A DNA stretch of 47,182 bases from Candidatus Eisenbacteria bacterium (GCA_018831195.1 JAHJDP010000096.1:1-47182); one strand, 5' to 3'; positions 7,787 through 15,744 are shown, counted from the first letter of the stretch. The notes: generated from the letters alone by a model not told the origin. Numbers and translations: made by a program.

Positions 7787-9535
7787 ATGATGACGAGACC
7801 AATCCTGGCCCTAATTTTGATTCCAGTTCTGGTATCTCCCTGTTTATCAGCAAACAGCCGCCTTACACCACCCGACCTCCTCAATCCGCCCGATGGACAA
7901 GATTGCATTGGCGATTGGACTCCGTTGGTTTGGGGGCCCGTGGATGGGGCGTTGGGCTACGAGGTTCAGTTCGGAGAGGGATGTGGGGCAGGGCAGGTTT
8001 ATACCGCGAGCGCGCCGCCATTTTCCGCCGTGTTTCTGGAGGCCGGGAAGGTCTATTCATGGCGTGTGCGGGTGCAAGGTGACAATGGCGACTGGAGCCC
8101 GTTCTCGGATTGTTTCGAATTCATGACCCAACCCCAAACGCCGGCCCCCACCCTGTTGCAACCGCCGGATCATTCCTCCTGTTTGCCCGCCGAGCTCACC
8201 CTCGATTGGGCGGATGTCGAGGGCGCCGTTGGCTATCGCGTACAAATCGGATGGGAGTGCGGTGCAGGGTCAGAGACGGTGGTCAATAGCTCGCGGCTTC
8301 CCGTGGCCGGACTAACGCCGGGCGTTGGCCATTGGTGGCATGTGCAGGCAAAGAATGAATGCGGATATTGGGGAGACTATTCCGACTGTTTTCTATTTTC
8401 GACGGACTCAGATGCGCCTTCGCCGCCGGCTCTTGCTTCTCCGGAGGATAGAGCACTCATCTGTCAATCTTGGGCTGGGCTCTATTGGGCGGCAGCCCAG
8501 CGTGCCGTCCAATATCGACTGCAGATCGGTACCGAATGTGGAAGCGGTGCAGAATACATCACGAATGAGGGGTGGTTTCCGTATACGAATTTAGATTCTG
8601 GGGAAACCTACTATTGGCGGTTATGCGCTCGCAGCCTCTGCAGTGACTGGGGGGAGTATTCGGAGTGCCGCTCCTTCATTGCCAGTCCGGCGGCGCTGGC
8701 GGCACCGCATCTCTGTTCCCCGGAGAGCGGATCGATTTGTGTTCCCGTCTCAGGCGTTCTAGAATGGCTGCCGGTCACGGGCGCGACCTCCTATGTCGTA
8801 CAGCTTGATCCAGAATGTGGCGGCGGAGAACAGGTTGAGGTTACCTCTTCTCAATTTGCCTATGAGGGACTTGATCCAGGCGTCAATTATCACTGGCGGG
8901 TGAAAGCTCTGAACGAGTGCGAGACTCCCGGTGCATTTTCAGCTTGTGATGTCTTTATGACGGATGTCCAAGATATCGATCCGCCGGTACTGCTGAGTCC
9001 GGCGGATGGAGCCGGTTCAATGGGGACGTCTTGGGTTTTGAGCTGGGAGCCGGTGGAGCATGCTAGCGGGTACCGCATTCAGATCGGGAAGGCCTGCGGT
9101 CAGGGGGAGGAGGTCCAGATTTCGGGGACCGAGTACAAGTACCGGTTCTTGGAGCCGTCGACGACCTACTACTGGCGTGTCTGCGCCCTGACGCCCTGCG
9201 GCAACGTGGGAGACTATTCCGGCTGCTTCACATTTGCGACAACCTCGGATCCGAAGGGCATCCTCAACATTAGCGAACTGGGACCGAATCCGGTCTGTAA
9301 TGACCTGAAGTTAGAGGTGTACTCGGGCGCGGTTCAAAATCTCGGCGTCTACGTCTATGACACGACCGGCCGGCTTGTGCGCGTCGTAGCACACGGCCTT
9401 TTCGACGGCGGGCCGCATCGGTTTACCTGGGATCGGTGCCATGATAACGGTGAGGAGCTGCCCAGCGGGGTCTATTTTGTCGTTGCCAGGGCAGGGAAGG
9501 CGCAGGTGGGGAGGCGGGTGGTGTTGCTGCGGTGA
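7787..9535 (+). CDS. exported protein with five cysteine-patterned Fn3-like domains and sorting domain
   Basis: The protein has 582 residues. It has a signal peptide (cleavage after about residue 22), five consecutive fibronectin-III-like domains of about 90 residues, and a C-terminal Ig-like sorting domain ending in V-V-L-L-R. Each Fn3-like unit begins P-x-L-L-x-P-x-D/E and contains W-x-P-V/A near strand B, then Y-x-V-Q-I/L-G-x-E-C-G-x-G, then Y-Y-W-R-V, then Y-S-x-C-x-F. Four cysteines recur at equivalent places, suggesting intradomain disulfides and hence an extracytoplasmic location. The start is the first of two adjacent ATGs, preceded by GATGAGG seven bases upstream. It lies 61 bases after the PorV-like gene and is probably co-transcribed. 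Adhesive or structural surface protein is the likely class; the ligand is unknown. Confidence 0.8.
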   Translation: MMTRPILALILIPVLVSPCLSANSRLTPPDLLNPPDGQDCIGDWTPLVWGPVDGALGYEVQFGEGCGAGQVYTASAPPFSAVFLEAGKVYSWRVRVQGDNGDWSPFSDCFEFMTQPQTPAPTLLQPPDHSSCLPAELTLDWADVEGAVGYRVQIGWECGAGSETVVNSSRLPVAGLTPGVGHWWHVQAKNECGYWGDYSDCFLFSTDSDAPSPPALASPEDRALICQSWAGLYWAAAQRAVQYRLQIGTECGSGAEYITNEGWFPYTNLDSGETYYWRLCARSLCSDWGEYSECRSFIASPAALAAPHLCSPESGSICVPVSGVLEWLPVTGATSYVVQLDPECGGGEQVEVTSSQFAYEGLDPGVNYHWRVKALNECETPGAFSACDVFMTDVQDIDPPVLLSPADGAGSMGTSWVLSWEPVEHASGYRIQIGKACGQGEEVQISGTEYKYRFLEPSTTYYWRVCALTPCGNVGDYSGCFTFATTSDPKGILNISELGPNPVCNDLKLEVYSGAVQNLGVYVYDTTGRLVRVVAHGLFDGGPHRFTWDRCHDNGEELPSGVYFVVARAGKAQVGRRVVLLR

Positions 9536-9574
9536 TGGCATCAGGCCGGTTATTCGCAGGAAGATGAGCAGTCT

Positions 9575-9602
9575 TTGACCTCTGGGCAAAAGGCTCTATA
9601 AT
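9575..9602 (+). promoter_or_regulatory. strong housekeeping-type promoter upstream of the 76-residue gene
   Basis: TTGACC (9575-9580), 16 bases, then TATAAT (9597-9602): five of six and six of six consensus positions. The spacer contains GGGCAAAA, also present at the same place in the promoter before the aspartate ammonia-lyase gene. Transcription would start about 60 bases before the ATG at 9672. Confidence 0.6.
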
Positions 9603-9671
9603 TCAAGGTCCAGAACGGACCGGCGGACCAGGGGCCATTGATTGGAGCGGAATAGGGCACAGTAGAAGGCC

Positions 9672-9902
9672 ATGCGGATGAAACTCTTTAAAGAGCAGGA
9701 AATTGAGCGGGCCAAGGTCGAACGCATCAGAATTGAGATTCTGCGCCGGATGACTCCCCAGCGGCGCCTCGAAATCGCCCTCGGCATGAACCGCGCCGCC
9801 TGGGCGTTAAAAGAAGCCTGGCTGCGAGAAATCCATCCCGAATGGGATGAAGATCAGATCCAAAAGGCGGTCCGGGAGGCTTTCTTATATGCGCAATGTT
9901 GA
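9672..9902 (+). CDS. small charged helical protein, function unknown
   Basis: This 76-residue, strongly helical protein has a basic N-terminal half and the pattern M-T-P-Q-R-R-L-E-I-A-L followed by a long amphipathic helix and H-P-x-W-D-E-D-Q-I-x-x-A-V. Small proteins with this R-L-x-x-A-L ... R-x-x-H-P pattern are often found directly upstream of nucleotidyltransferase-type genes in many bacteria, sometimes discussed as toxin-antitoxin-like pairs; here only a short frame follows (9889-9978). A good promoter lies upstream, and an alternative start at the second ATG (residue 3) is possible. Function not assigned. Confidence 0.6.
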   Translation: MRMKLFKEQEIERAKVERIRIEILRRMTPQRRLEIALGMNRAAWALKEAWLREIHPEWDEDQIQKAVREAFLYAQC

Positions 9903-9978
9903 AGATCTGCTGCTGATTCCCAATCGTCTCAATGATGCTCACAATGAGTGGCGGAAATTTATCGATAAGACCTCCTAG
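9889..9978 (+). pseudogene. short overlapping frame, possible remnant of a partner gene
   Basis: A 29-residue frame starts with ATG 14 bases before the end of the preceding gene, the kind of overlap seen in translationally coupled pairs. Its opening (M-R-N-V-E-D-L-L) resembles the beginning of a small cytoplasmic protein, but it stops after 29 codons, just before the exonuclease start. It may be the stub of a deleted partner (for example a nucleotidyltransferase) or chance. Low confidence. Confidence 0.25.
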
Positions 9979-9991
9979 ATTTGGATGGGAC

Positions 9992-10687
9992 ATGAAATTA
10001 CTAAGCTTTGACATTGAGATCTCGGATATCTTCGAGCTGCAGAGGCATGAAGATATGGAGAAGTATGCGCCCTTTCACATTTCGGTGGCGGCGACGGCGA
10101 TAATGGGCGGTGAGGAAAGGATCTGGTATTCGAAGGATGGGGAGGGGCGCCCGGCGCTGAATCTGACGCGGGAACGGGCGCATGAGCTGCTCGAGTATCT
10201 CGATGAGATGCAGCAAAAGGAGTTCATGGTCTGCGCCTGGAATGGCCTGAGCTTCGATCTGAAATGGATCGGGCATCAAGCCGAGGACATGGCCCTTGCC
10301 GCGCGGATCGCCCTGAAGAGTTATGATCCCATGTTCCAGTTTTTCAACCTGGCCGGTTTTCCGGTGGGGCTGGCGAAAGTGGCCGAGGGGATGAACATTG
10401 CACAAGAGAAACTCATGGACGGCGCCGACGCGCCCAAGCGATGGCGCGCGGGACATCATCAGGAGGTGATGGACTACTGCCTCGGTGATTGCCAAATGAC
10501 CAACCTCATCGTTCAGGCGATCGTGGAGGCTCGGCAGATCCGATGGGTGACGAGCCGGGGTGACGTCAGTTCCAAGCCGATGCCGCGGCTCAAATCGGTC
10601 GAGGAGGTTATTCAAGATCCGGAGCCCGATCAATCCTGGATGTCTCAGCCGATTCCGAAGGCAAAGTTCTATGAGTGGATTCCGTAG
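9992..10687 (+). CDS. DEDDy-type 3'-5' exonuclease-like (RNase H fold) protein
   Basis: The protein has 231 residues when started at ATG 9992, where the frame begins M-K-L-L-S-F-D-I-E. All motifs of a DEDD exonuclease are visible: Exo I D-x-E (D7, E9), Exo II with N-G-L-S-F-D (D89), and Exo III as Y-x-x-x-D (Y162, D166), making it the DEDDy subtype. Such proteins remove nucleotides from 3' ends using two metal ions. The protein is short and has no polymerase or helicase domain; similar stand-alone proteins resemble the predicted 3'-5' exonucleases related to PolB exonuclease domains. Substrate unknown. The frame is open upstream to 9932, but those residues do not look like part of the domain. 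Confidence 0.7.
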   Translation: MKLLSFDIEISDIFELQRHEDMEKYAPFHISVAATAIMGGEERIWYSKDGEGRPALNLTRERAHELLEYLDEMQQKEFMVCAWNGLSFDLKWIGHQAEDMALAARIALKSYDPMFQFFNLAGFPVGLAKVAEGMNIAQEKLMDGADAPKRWRAGHHQEVMDYCLGDCQMTNLIVQAIVEARQIRWVTSRGDVSSKPMPRLKSVEEVIQDPEPDQSWMSQPIPKAKFYEWIP

Positions 10688-10713
10688 CCGGTGATCGGTG
10701 CCGGCGTTCCGTC

Positions 10714-11664
10714 TCAGATCAAGTTGTGTTTTTGTTGAAGGTAGGCATAAGTAATATTAGAAACCTCGCGGATCACATTACCTCTGCTTTTAATCCAACG
10801 GGTTAGGTTGTTCGTTCTCGTTCTCTTTTCAATGATCCCGATCAATGAATAGGGATATTCTTTGCCGTTCCTTCCTTTTGCGATGAGAACACCCATGTTT
10901 CCGCAAAGGCGCGCCGTTGTTCCGGTTTTATCGTAGACATGGGTGCCGATAGGAACCTTTCGGGCGCCGGTGTATATCCGGTCCTTGTTCGGCAGCAGCA
11001 TTAATCTTTTCAGCTCGGTAGAGTACGGAAAGCTATTCTGCCAGAGGGCAAAGAGAAATCGGCTGTAATCATGGGCTGAGGCCATGTTCCTGTACGTGGA
11101 TCCTTCGGCGGGGATGCGTTCCACTATTCTCGTTTGCTGGAATATGCCGGGCGCTTTTGCTTTAAGAATGGCTTCCGTTTCCTGGGGACCACGCCCGCGG
11201 CCCTTGTTGCTGAGAATATCGAGCACCTGATTGGTCGCGCTGTTGTTGCTGTGCTGAATCATATTCCGCATTCTATTTTGCATCCTTGAATTATACGGAT
11301 AGCGTTTCCGGTCCTCGCTCGCTTTGTAGAAGTAGGCCAAAGCGACAAAAGGCTTGATCATGCTCGCCGCCTGCCGGGGGACATCTTCATTAATCGAGAC
11401 GAGTTTCTTGGACTTCGTGAAGTCATAGATCGACCAGGATGTTTCCTCGTCGCTGGTGATGGCCGATCGGGCCCGCTGCTTTTTTATGTAACTCTCAATT
11501 TGGTATTCGAGATCTGCATCGGTATGCCCTTGGCCGAAGACATCAGAAATAGAACAGAGGGAAAGCGCCAGAGCCGGCGGCACGATCGCCAGGAACTCCA
11601 AAAAAGTCCGGCGGGGGAGAGTGCTTGCTGGAGTGATATTCTTCGAGTTGTCAGGAGCTGACAT
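10714..11664 (-). CDS. Tat-exported serine hydrolase of the class A beta-lactamase fold
   Basis: The protein has 316 residues from the chosen start. A twin-arginine signal (L-P-R-R-T-F-L-E-F followed by a hydrophobic stretch) occupies residues 16-40. The three active-site boxes of serine beta-lactamases/transpeptidases are present: S-M-I-K (S101, K104), S-N-N (S139), and K-T-G (K246). This matches the beta-lactamase2/class A family. A clear Omega-loop E-x-x-L-N is not seen, so it may be a peptidase-like or non-lactamase homologue; resistance should not be assumed. The frame is open to 11763 (33 more residues), but starting there would put the Tat signal unusually deep. It converges with the exonuclease gene. 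Confidence 0.7.
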   Translation of the reverse strand: MSAPDNSKNITPASTLPRRTFLEFLAIVPPALALSLCSISDVFGQGHTDADLEYQIESYIKKQRARSAITSDEETSWSIYDFTKSKKLVSINEDVPRQAASMIKPFVALAYFYKASEDRKRYPYNSRMQNRMRNMIQHSNNSATNQVLDILSNKGRGRGPQETEAILKAKAPGIFQQTRIVERIPAEGSTYRNMASAHDYSRFLFALWQNSFPYSTELKRLMLLPNKDRIYTGARKVPIGTHVYDKTGTTARLCGNMGVLIAKGRNGKEYPYSLIGIIEKRTRTNNLTRWIKSRGNVIREVSNITYAYLQQKHNLI

Positions 11665-11972
11665 GCCGATGTCCCGTTCTGGTTCCAAAAATTCATACCG
11701 ATGAAGTGGGAATGGATTCCTCATCTCCTGATTATGTCCGCTATTCCTGTCAGAATAAATCAAAGAATTCCAGCAATAGAAATTTGTTCAGCCGCTCGGT
11801 ATTCTTTGACCTCAGGACGAGAACTTCCATATTCTAGTGGTTGTAACGGAAGAAATAATTCGACGGAAGGAAGGGTCCGAACTTCGATCGATAGGCCACT
11901 GTAGACGCTCATGAATCGTAGTAGAAACTCCACGCGATTTTTCCCGCCTTTGGCCCCATCGGGGCCGCCATC
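11665..11972. other. intergenic region between divergent hydrolase genes
   Basis: These 308 bases lie between the class A-type gene (minus) and the class C-type pseudogene (plus). Part is the possible N-terminal extension of the minus-strand gene. It holds a TTGACC-type promoter pointing right. I see no RNA gene or repeat. Confidence 0.4.
11806..11835 (+). promoter_or_regulatory. possible promoter upstream of the hydrolase pseudogene
   Basis: TTGACC (11806-11811), 18 bases, then TATTCT (11830-11835). The -35 box is identical to those at 9575 and 33917, but the -10 box is only a four-of-six match. Confidence 0.3.
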
Positions 11973-12335
11973 ATGCTCCTGATACTATCAAGCGGGCCGG
12001 GCCGCTCCAGCGAGGTGGTCTCAGATGGCCAGCGCGCTGAGATCGCGGCCGTCATGAATGCCCTGGCCGCCAATGGACAGTTCTCGGGGACGGTGCTCGT
12101 GTCGGTGGGAGGTGAGCCGATCACTACTTTGCTTGTCTATCAATTGGAGGAACCCGGCAAGCTGACTCTCGAAGACAAGTTGTCCGACTGGCTGCAGGAA
12201 TTCCCAACAAAAAATATGGCTACTTCCTGCTGGGTTTGATCATTGAACGCGCCGGCGGCGCCAGCTATGCCGAACAGCTTCAGGATCGGATTTGCGCACC
12301 GGCCGGCATGACGCATACGCGGGGCGACGATAACG
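11973..12335 (+). pseudogene. degraded class C beta-lactamase-like serine hydrolase
   Basis: Pieces of a serine hydrolase (beta-lactamase/PBP-like family) are visible in order but in two frames. Frame A has the family opening (N-G-Q-F-S-G-T-V-L-V), then jumps directly into L-L-V-Y-Q-L-E-E-x-G-K-L-x-L-E-D-K-L, the segment that normally follows the active-site S-x-x-K. The stretch carrying S-x-x-K is missing. After an A6 run (12209-12214), homology continues in another frame with K-Y-G-Y-F-L-L-G-L-I-I-E-R and P-A-G-M-T-H-T. Thus there are at least one in-frame loss, a second loss before the Y-x-N/K-Y-G motif, and a frameshift. It cannot make an active enzyme. Confidence 0.7.
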
Positions 12336-12407
12336 ATGCGTTCCGGCGCCTACATGCAGTCGCAAATAATCCCAACTCATGTTATAATCTTCAAATGTGC
12401 GTTGTTT

Positions 12408-12749
12408 ATGAAGTCACTGCACTTTAGGTCTATTGGGCATGCATTTCGTTTTGACAGCGATGGAGGTTTTATCGATCATCTGACCGAGTTTATTCAGATT
12501 AGACCCGACAAAACGGTTCTCGACCTGCTGAATGAAGTCTATTTCATGGTCAGCAGCGAGGTTTTGGCATTAACTTATTTGAGGGATTGGATGATTCGCG
12601 ACGCTTCTACCGGTCAGAATGTGGTGGTCTACGAGGTCGCCGATCGCATTCCGGCCCACCATGTCTTTTCACCCGGTTCGAAATGGGAGGTGATTCCTTT
12701 AGACTCGCCCTATGTTCCTGAGACGCCGCAGTCGGAACCCGATAGCTAG
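12408..12749 (+). CDS. conserved-looking small protein of unknown function, first gene of a three-gene run
   Basis: The protein has 113 residues from ATG 12408 (M-K-S-L-H-F). The frame is open 24 codons further upstream, but that part overlaps the pseudogene and is not protein-like. The middle (R-P-D-K-T-V-L-D-L-L-N-E-V-Y-F-M-V) is helical and hydrophobic; the C-terminus is proline-rich and acidic. No signal peptide, metal motif or known domain is recognised. TATAAT occurs at 12383-12388 without a matching -35 box. The gene is followed after 28 bases by the radical-SAM gene, suggesting co-transcription. Confidence 0.5.
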   Translation: MKSLHFRSIGHAFRFDSDGGFIDHLTEFIQIRPDKTVLDLLNEVYFMVSSEVLALTYLRDWMIRDASTGQNVVVYEVADRIPAHHVFSPGSKWEVIPLDSPYVPETPQSEPDS

Positions 12750-12777
12750 CTAGTATGCCAAATTTAAACGGAACCAG

Positions 12778-14055
12778 ATGATGAACTCCACTTCTTCCGT
12801 CTACGTCACGACCAATGGCTGCCCTGAGAATCGTATCGACTCTGCCAGGTTGGTCGAGTTCTTCAAGCGGAACGGATGGATTATCACAGACAATCTTCAG
12901 CAGGCGGATTTTATCTTTTTCAATGCCTGTGGACTCACCCAAGAGGCTGAGGAATACTCCATAAAAATAATCAAGTATTTGCAGGACAAGAAAAGGCCAT
13001 CCGCGGAGCTGTTTGTATGGGGCTGTCTGCCCAAGATCAACGAAAGCCGGGTCCGTGAGGTTTACCAGGGAATCACCTTTGGTTCGGATGACTTGACAAA
13101 ACTTGACGAATTGTTTGCCTGTGAAACAAAGGCAAAAGAACTCCAGGCCAATTTCCTGGTCCCCGGATTCCGCTTTGATGAGGAGAGCGGCCATCGAAGG
13201 GCATCCAAGGGCAGAGGGGTCTTAATAGAGACCCTCAAATTTATAAAAAAGCACTCTCTCGGTTCGATGCGACTCAAACTTGCCGGCGCGGTCAATGTCT
13301 ATGGGCCGGGGATCTTTCCTATAAAGGTATCTACGGGCTGCCTCAACGCCTGTTCCTATTGCGGCGTGAAGCTCAGCCGTGGAAATGTGAAGAGCAAATC
13401 CATCGACAGCATCATGGAAGAGGCCGAAAAGGGACTCGACTCCAACTATAGGGAATTTGGACTCATAGGAACAGATGTGGGGGCCTATGGCAGAGATTTA
13501 GGAATGGATCTTCTCGTCCTCCTCAGAGAATTGGTCAAATTGCCGGGCGATTTCAAGATGAGATTACGCAACATTAATCCGCGGTTCCTCATCATGATGA
13601 TGCCCGGGCTGAAGGAGATTTTGCGAACGGGAAAGATATCCTATATCGGAACGGCGGCGGAATCAGGGAGTGACAGGATTTTAGGGCTGATGAATAGGGG
13701 CTACAGAATCAGCGAATACAAAGAAGCTGTTCGCCAACTGAACCGTGAATTTCCTGAGATCCTCATCCGGACACAATTGATGGTGGGATTTCCGACTGAG
13801 TCAGATCGTGATTTTAAAGAGACCTGTAGCTTGCTGGATGATCTGCGCTTTGACTATGTAGAAGTGTACCGGTTTCAGAGACGGCCCGGGACACGGGCGG
13901 CGTTAATGGATGGAGAAATTGACAGAGAAACCATGAAGAGAAGGTTCCATCGGCTGCAGATTAAATCCCAGGTAACTGGATTAATAAGAAAAAGGCAGAT
14001 TATTGGTGAATTTAAGAAAAGGTTAATAATGCCACCCGCTAATGATATGCTCTGA
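12778..14055 (+). CDS. radical-SAM methylthiotransferase-like protein (MiaB/RimO type) lacking TRAM
   Basis: The protein has 425 residues. The N-terminal UPF0004-type domain has its three cluster cysteines (C15 in N-G-C-P-E-N, C51 in N-A-C-G, C83 in W-G-C). The radical-SAM core carries C-x3-C-x2-C at C188, C192 and C195. This two-cluster arrangement is that of methylthiotransferases, which add a methylthio group to tRNA (MiaB, MtaB) or ribosomal protein S12 (RimO). The usual C-terminal TRAM substrate-binding domain is absent: the protein stops about 14 residues after the linker helix, and only 41 bases separate it from the next gene. The insert between domains (about residues 105-180) is also long. 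Substrate unknown; it may act on a protein or small molecule rather than tRNA. Confidence 0.75.
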   Translation: MMNSTSSVYVTTNGCPENRIDSARLVEFFKRNGWIITDNLQQADFIFFNACGLTQEAEEYSIKIIKYLQDKKRPSAELFVWGCLPKINESRVREVYQGITFGSDDLTKLDELFACETKAKELQANFLVPGFRFDEESGHRRASKGRGVLIETLKFIKKHSLGSMRLKLAGAVNVYGPGIFPIKVSTGCLNACSYCGVKLSRGNVKSKSIDSIMEEAEKGLDSNYREFGLIGTDVGAYGRDLGMDLLVLLRELVKLPGDFKMRLRNINPRFLIMMMPGLKEILRTGKISYIGTAAESGSDRILGLMNRGYRISEYKEAVRQLNREFPEILIRTQLMVGFPTESDRDFKETCSLLDDLRFDYVEVYRFQRRPGTRAALMDGEIDRETMKRRFHRLQIKSQVTGLIRKRQIIGEFKKRLIMPPANDML

Positions 14056-14096
14056 TGCAATATGATAAGTGTATCCTGCTGGATTAGGAATGGAAC

Positions 14097-15683
14097 ATGA
14101 GAATAACGACCGCGGGCCTCGTAAACACTCCCTTTGATCAGCCCATCACCTATCACTACCTGCCCGCGTATGGTTACAGCGCATACATTTCTGGGATGGG
14201 GCCGGTTCTGAAAATCGAGACCGATGACTCACTCGATCAGTCGGCTTCTGATACGGTCCTGCAATTTAAGATCAGCGAGATCGGCTATTCCACATCCACC
14301 AGCTGGAAGAACGGCCTTCTGGGCCTGGACGTGTTCCCGGAACTCCCCGAAGGCCTCGATGTCTATCTCGAACGCCTCACAACCCCGACCCGCGCCACGC
14401 TAGAACTCCAATCCGTCAATAAAACCTTCGTTAAACTCCCCATCACCCTTATCCCATGCTGGCATTGGCCGCACAGCCGCGAGGCGAGAATCTCCGTGGC
14501 GGCGCATGTGCTGCCCGGGGAGGAGATGATCCAGCGCATCGCAAATGCGGCATCCGCCACATACACAAAAAAGACGGGATCCTCGCCACTCTCAGATCTT
14601 ATCGGCGCCGGCAAGCCGGACGCCGCTCGCACAAGCATGAAAGCCGTCTACGACTGGCTCATTGAAAACACATCGATCGCCTACGACGCGCCGCGGCCGG
14701 TCTTCGATGAATGGTGCAAGGCGAGCTATCAGGAGATCCGTCCGCCGCACCGGCTGATCACTCATCCGTGGGAGTTGCAAGGGGCCGCGAATTGCCTCGA
14801 CATGACAGTGTTTCTCGCATCCGTCCTTGAAGCGCTGGGGCTGAAGCCGCTGGTATTCTTCACCGGCGGCATCGAAGAGGCGCCGAACCACGGCTTCCTC
14901 GGATGCTGGCGTGAGCGCACGCATCGCTTCCGGCCGATTCTCACCGGCCATCGCGCTTTGAAAGAGAGGGTGGAGCGGGGCGAGATTCTCGTGCTGGAAT
15001 CGACGGGTGTCTGCCAGGGGCCGCGCCGCCTCGATTTTGAGGCGGCACAAAAGAGGTCGCAGGATTTCTTTAACAAGACGGATGAGATTCACGCCGTTGA
15101 CATCGCCGCCGCGCGGCCGCCGTACGGCGCGGTGCGACCCATGCTGATTCCTGACGAACCGGTGGTGCGGCAGGCTTATGGGCAGGCGCGGGATTTGGCG
15201 GATGAGTTTGCGCTGAAACATGGGGAGACGATCCACATCCTGTACGGTCTCTGCGCGGCGAAGGGGGAGATCACGAGCTGGCTTATGGCATCGTGCGGCA
15301 GCTCGGCGGAAAACGTGCGGGAGATCATCGCGAGACATTTGCCACGGGGCAAGAGTGGGGGTAAAGGAGCGGTTTCCCGTAAAGACACGCGCAATGCCGA
15401 GATCTGCCGCAACACGGCGCGCTCCAATGCGCGCATCGCGGGGAGCTCCGTCGTGCGCGAGTCGGATCTGCTCTGGGCGATCCTCGAAAATCCCAGCCGC
15501 AATGTGGGGCGGATTCTTGAAGCGGCGGGATGCCCGCACCTGGTGGCGATTGAGACATTGCACCGGCGCTTCCGGCGTCCGGGCGAGATGACCGAGTCGC
15601 GGACACTGCGGTCGGCCACGGACCTGGGCCGTGAGTCGGAGCAGGATCCGGGCCCTGAGGCGGATCAGGAGGAGCGTCGATGA
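14097..15683 (+). CDS. transglutaminase-like cysteine-protease-fold protein fused to two Clp-N-like repeats
   Basis: The protein has 528 residues and is cytoplasmic (no signal peptide). Residues about 110-350 match the module I know from the N-terminal part of DUF4011-type helicase proteins: a strand-rich start, a V-L-P-x-E segment, a long helix (residues 175-195), then N-C-L-D-M-T-V-F (C233), N-H-G-F-L-G-C-W (H265), L-V-L-E-S-T (E301) and a closing A-V-D-I-A-A-A-R. C233/H265 with an acidic third residue fit a papain/transglutaminase-like catalytic set. Residues 355-415 and 432-492 look like two Clp N-terminal repeats, which bind peptides or adaptors in ClpA/B/C; no AAA+ domain follows. The tail is acidic. 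This architecture is unfamiliar to me. The gene starts 41 bases after the radical-SAM gene. Function unknown; protein processing is the best guess. Confidence 0.6.
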   Translation: MRITTAGLVNTPFDQPITYHYLPAYGYSAYISGMGPVLKIETDDSLDQSASDTVLQFKISEIGYSTSTSWKNGLLGLDVFPELPEGLDVYLERLTTPTRATLELQSVNKTFVKLPITLIPCWHWPHSREARISVAAHVLPGEEMIQRIANAASATYTKKTGSSPLSDLIGAGKPDAARTSMKAVYDWLIENTSIAYDAPRPVFDEWCKASYQEIRPPHRLITHPWELQGAANCLDMTVFLASVLEALGLKPLVFFTGGIEEAPNHGFLGCWRERTHRFRPILTGHRALKERVERGEILVLESTGVCQGPRRLDFEAAQKRSQDFFNKTDEIHAVDIAAARPPYGAVRPMLIPDEPVVRQAYGQARDLADEFALKHGETIHILYGLCAAKGEITSWLMASCGSSAENVREIIARHLPRGKSGGKGAVSRKDTRNAEICRNTARSNARIAGSSVVRESDLLWAILENPSRNVGRILEAAGCPHLVAIETLHRRFRRPGEMTESRTLRSATDLGRESEQDPGPEADQEERR

Positions 15684-15744
15684 TGAAATCCGGTCCGCAT
15701 TGCCCCGGTCGGTTATGCCGTCGCAATTGGGGCCGGCCTCAAAT

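Noticed and set aside
10687-10705. GCCGG/CCGGC inverted repeat between the exonuclease and class A-type hydrolase genes.
   Set aside because: Only five base pairs with a 9-base loop and no T run; too weak to call a terminator.
11816-11843. GACGAGAACTT resembling the first box of the two-box motif, upstream of the hydrolase pseudogene.
   Set aside because: Only the first box is similar; the position of the second box reads TGGTTG. Not counted as a fourth copy.
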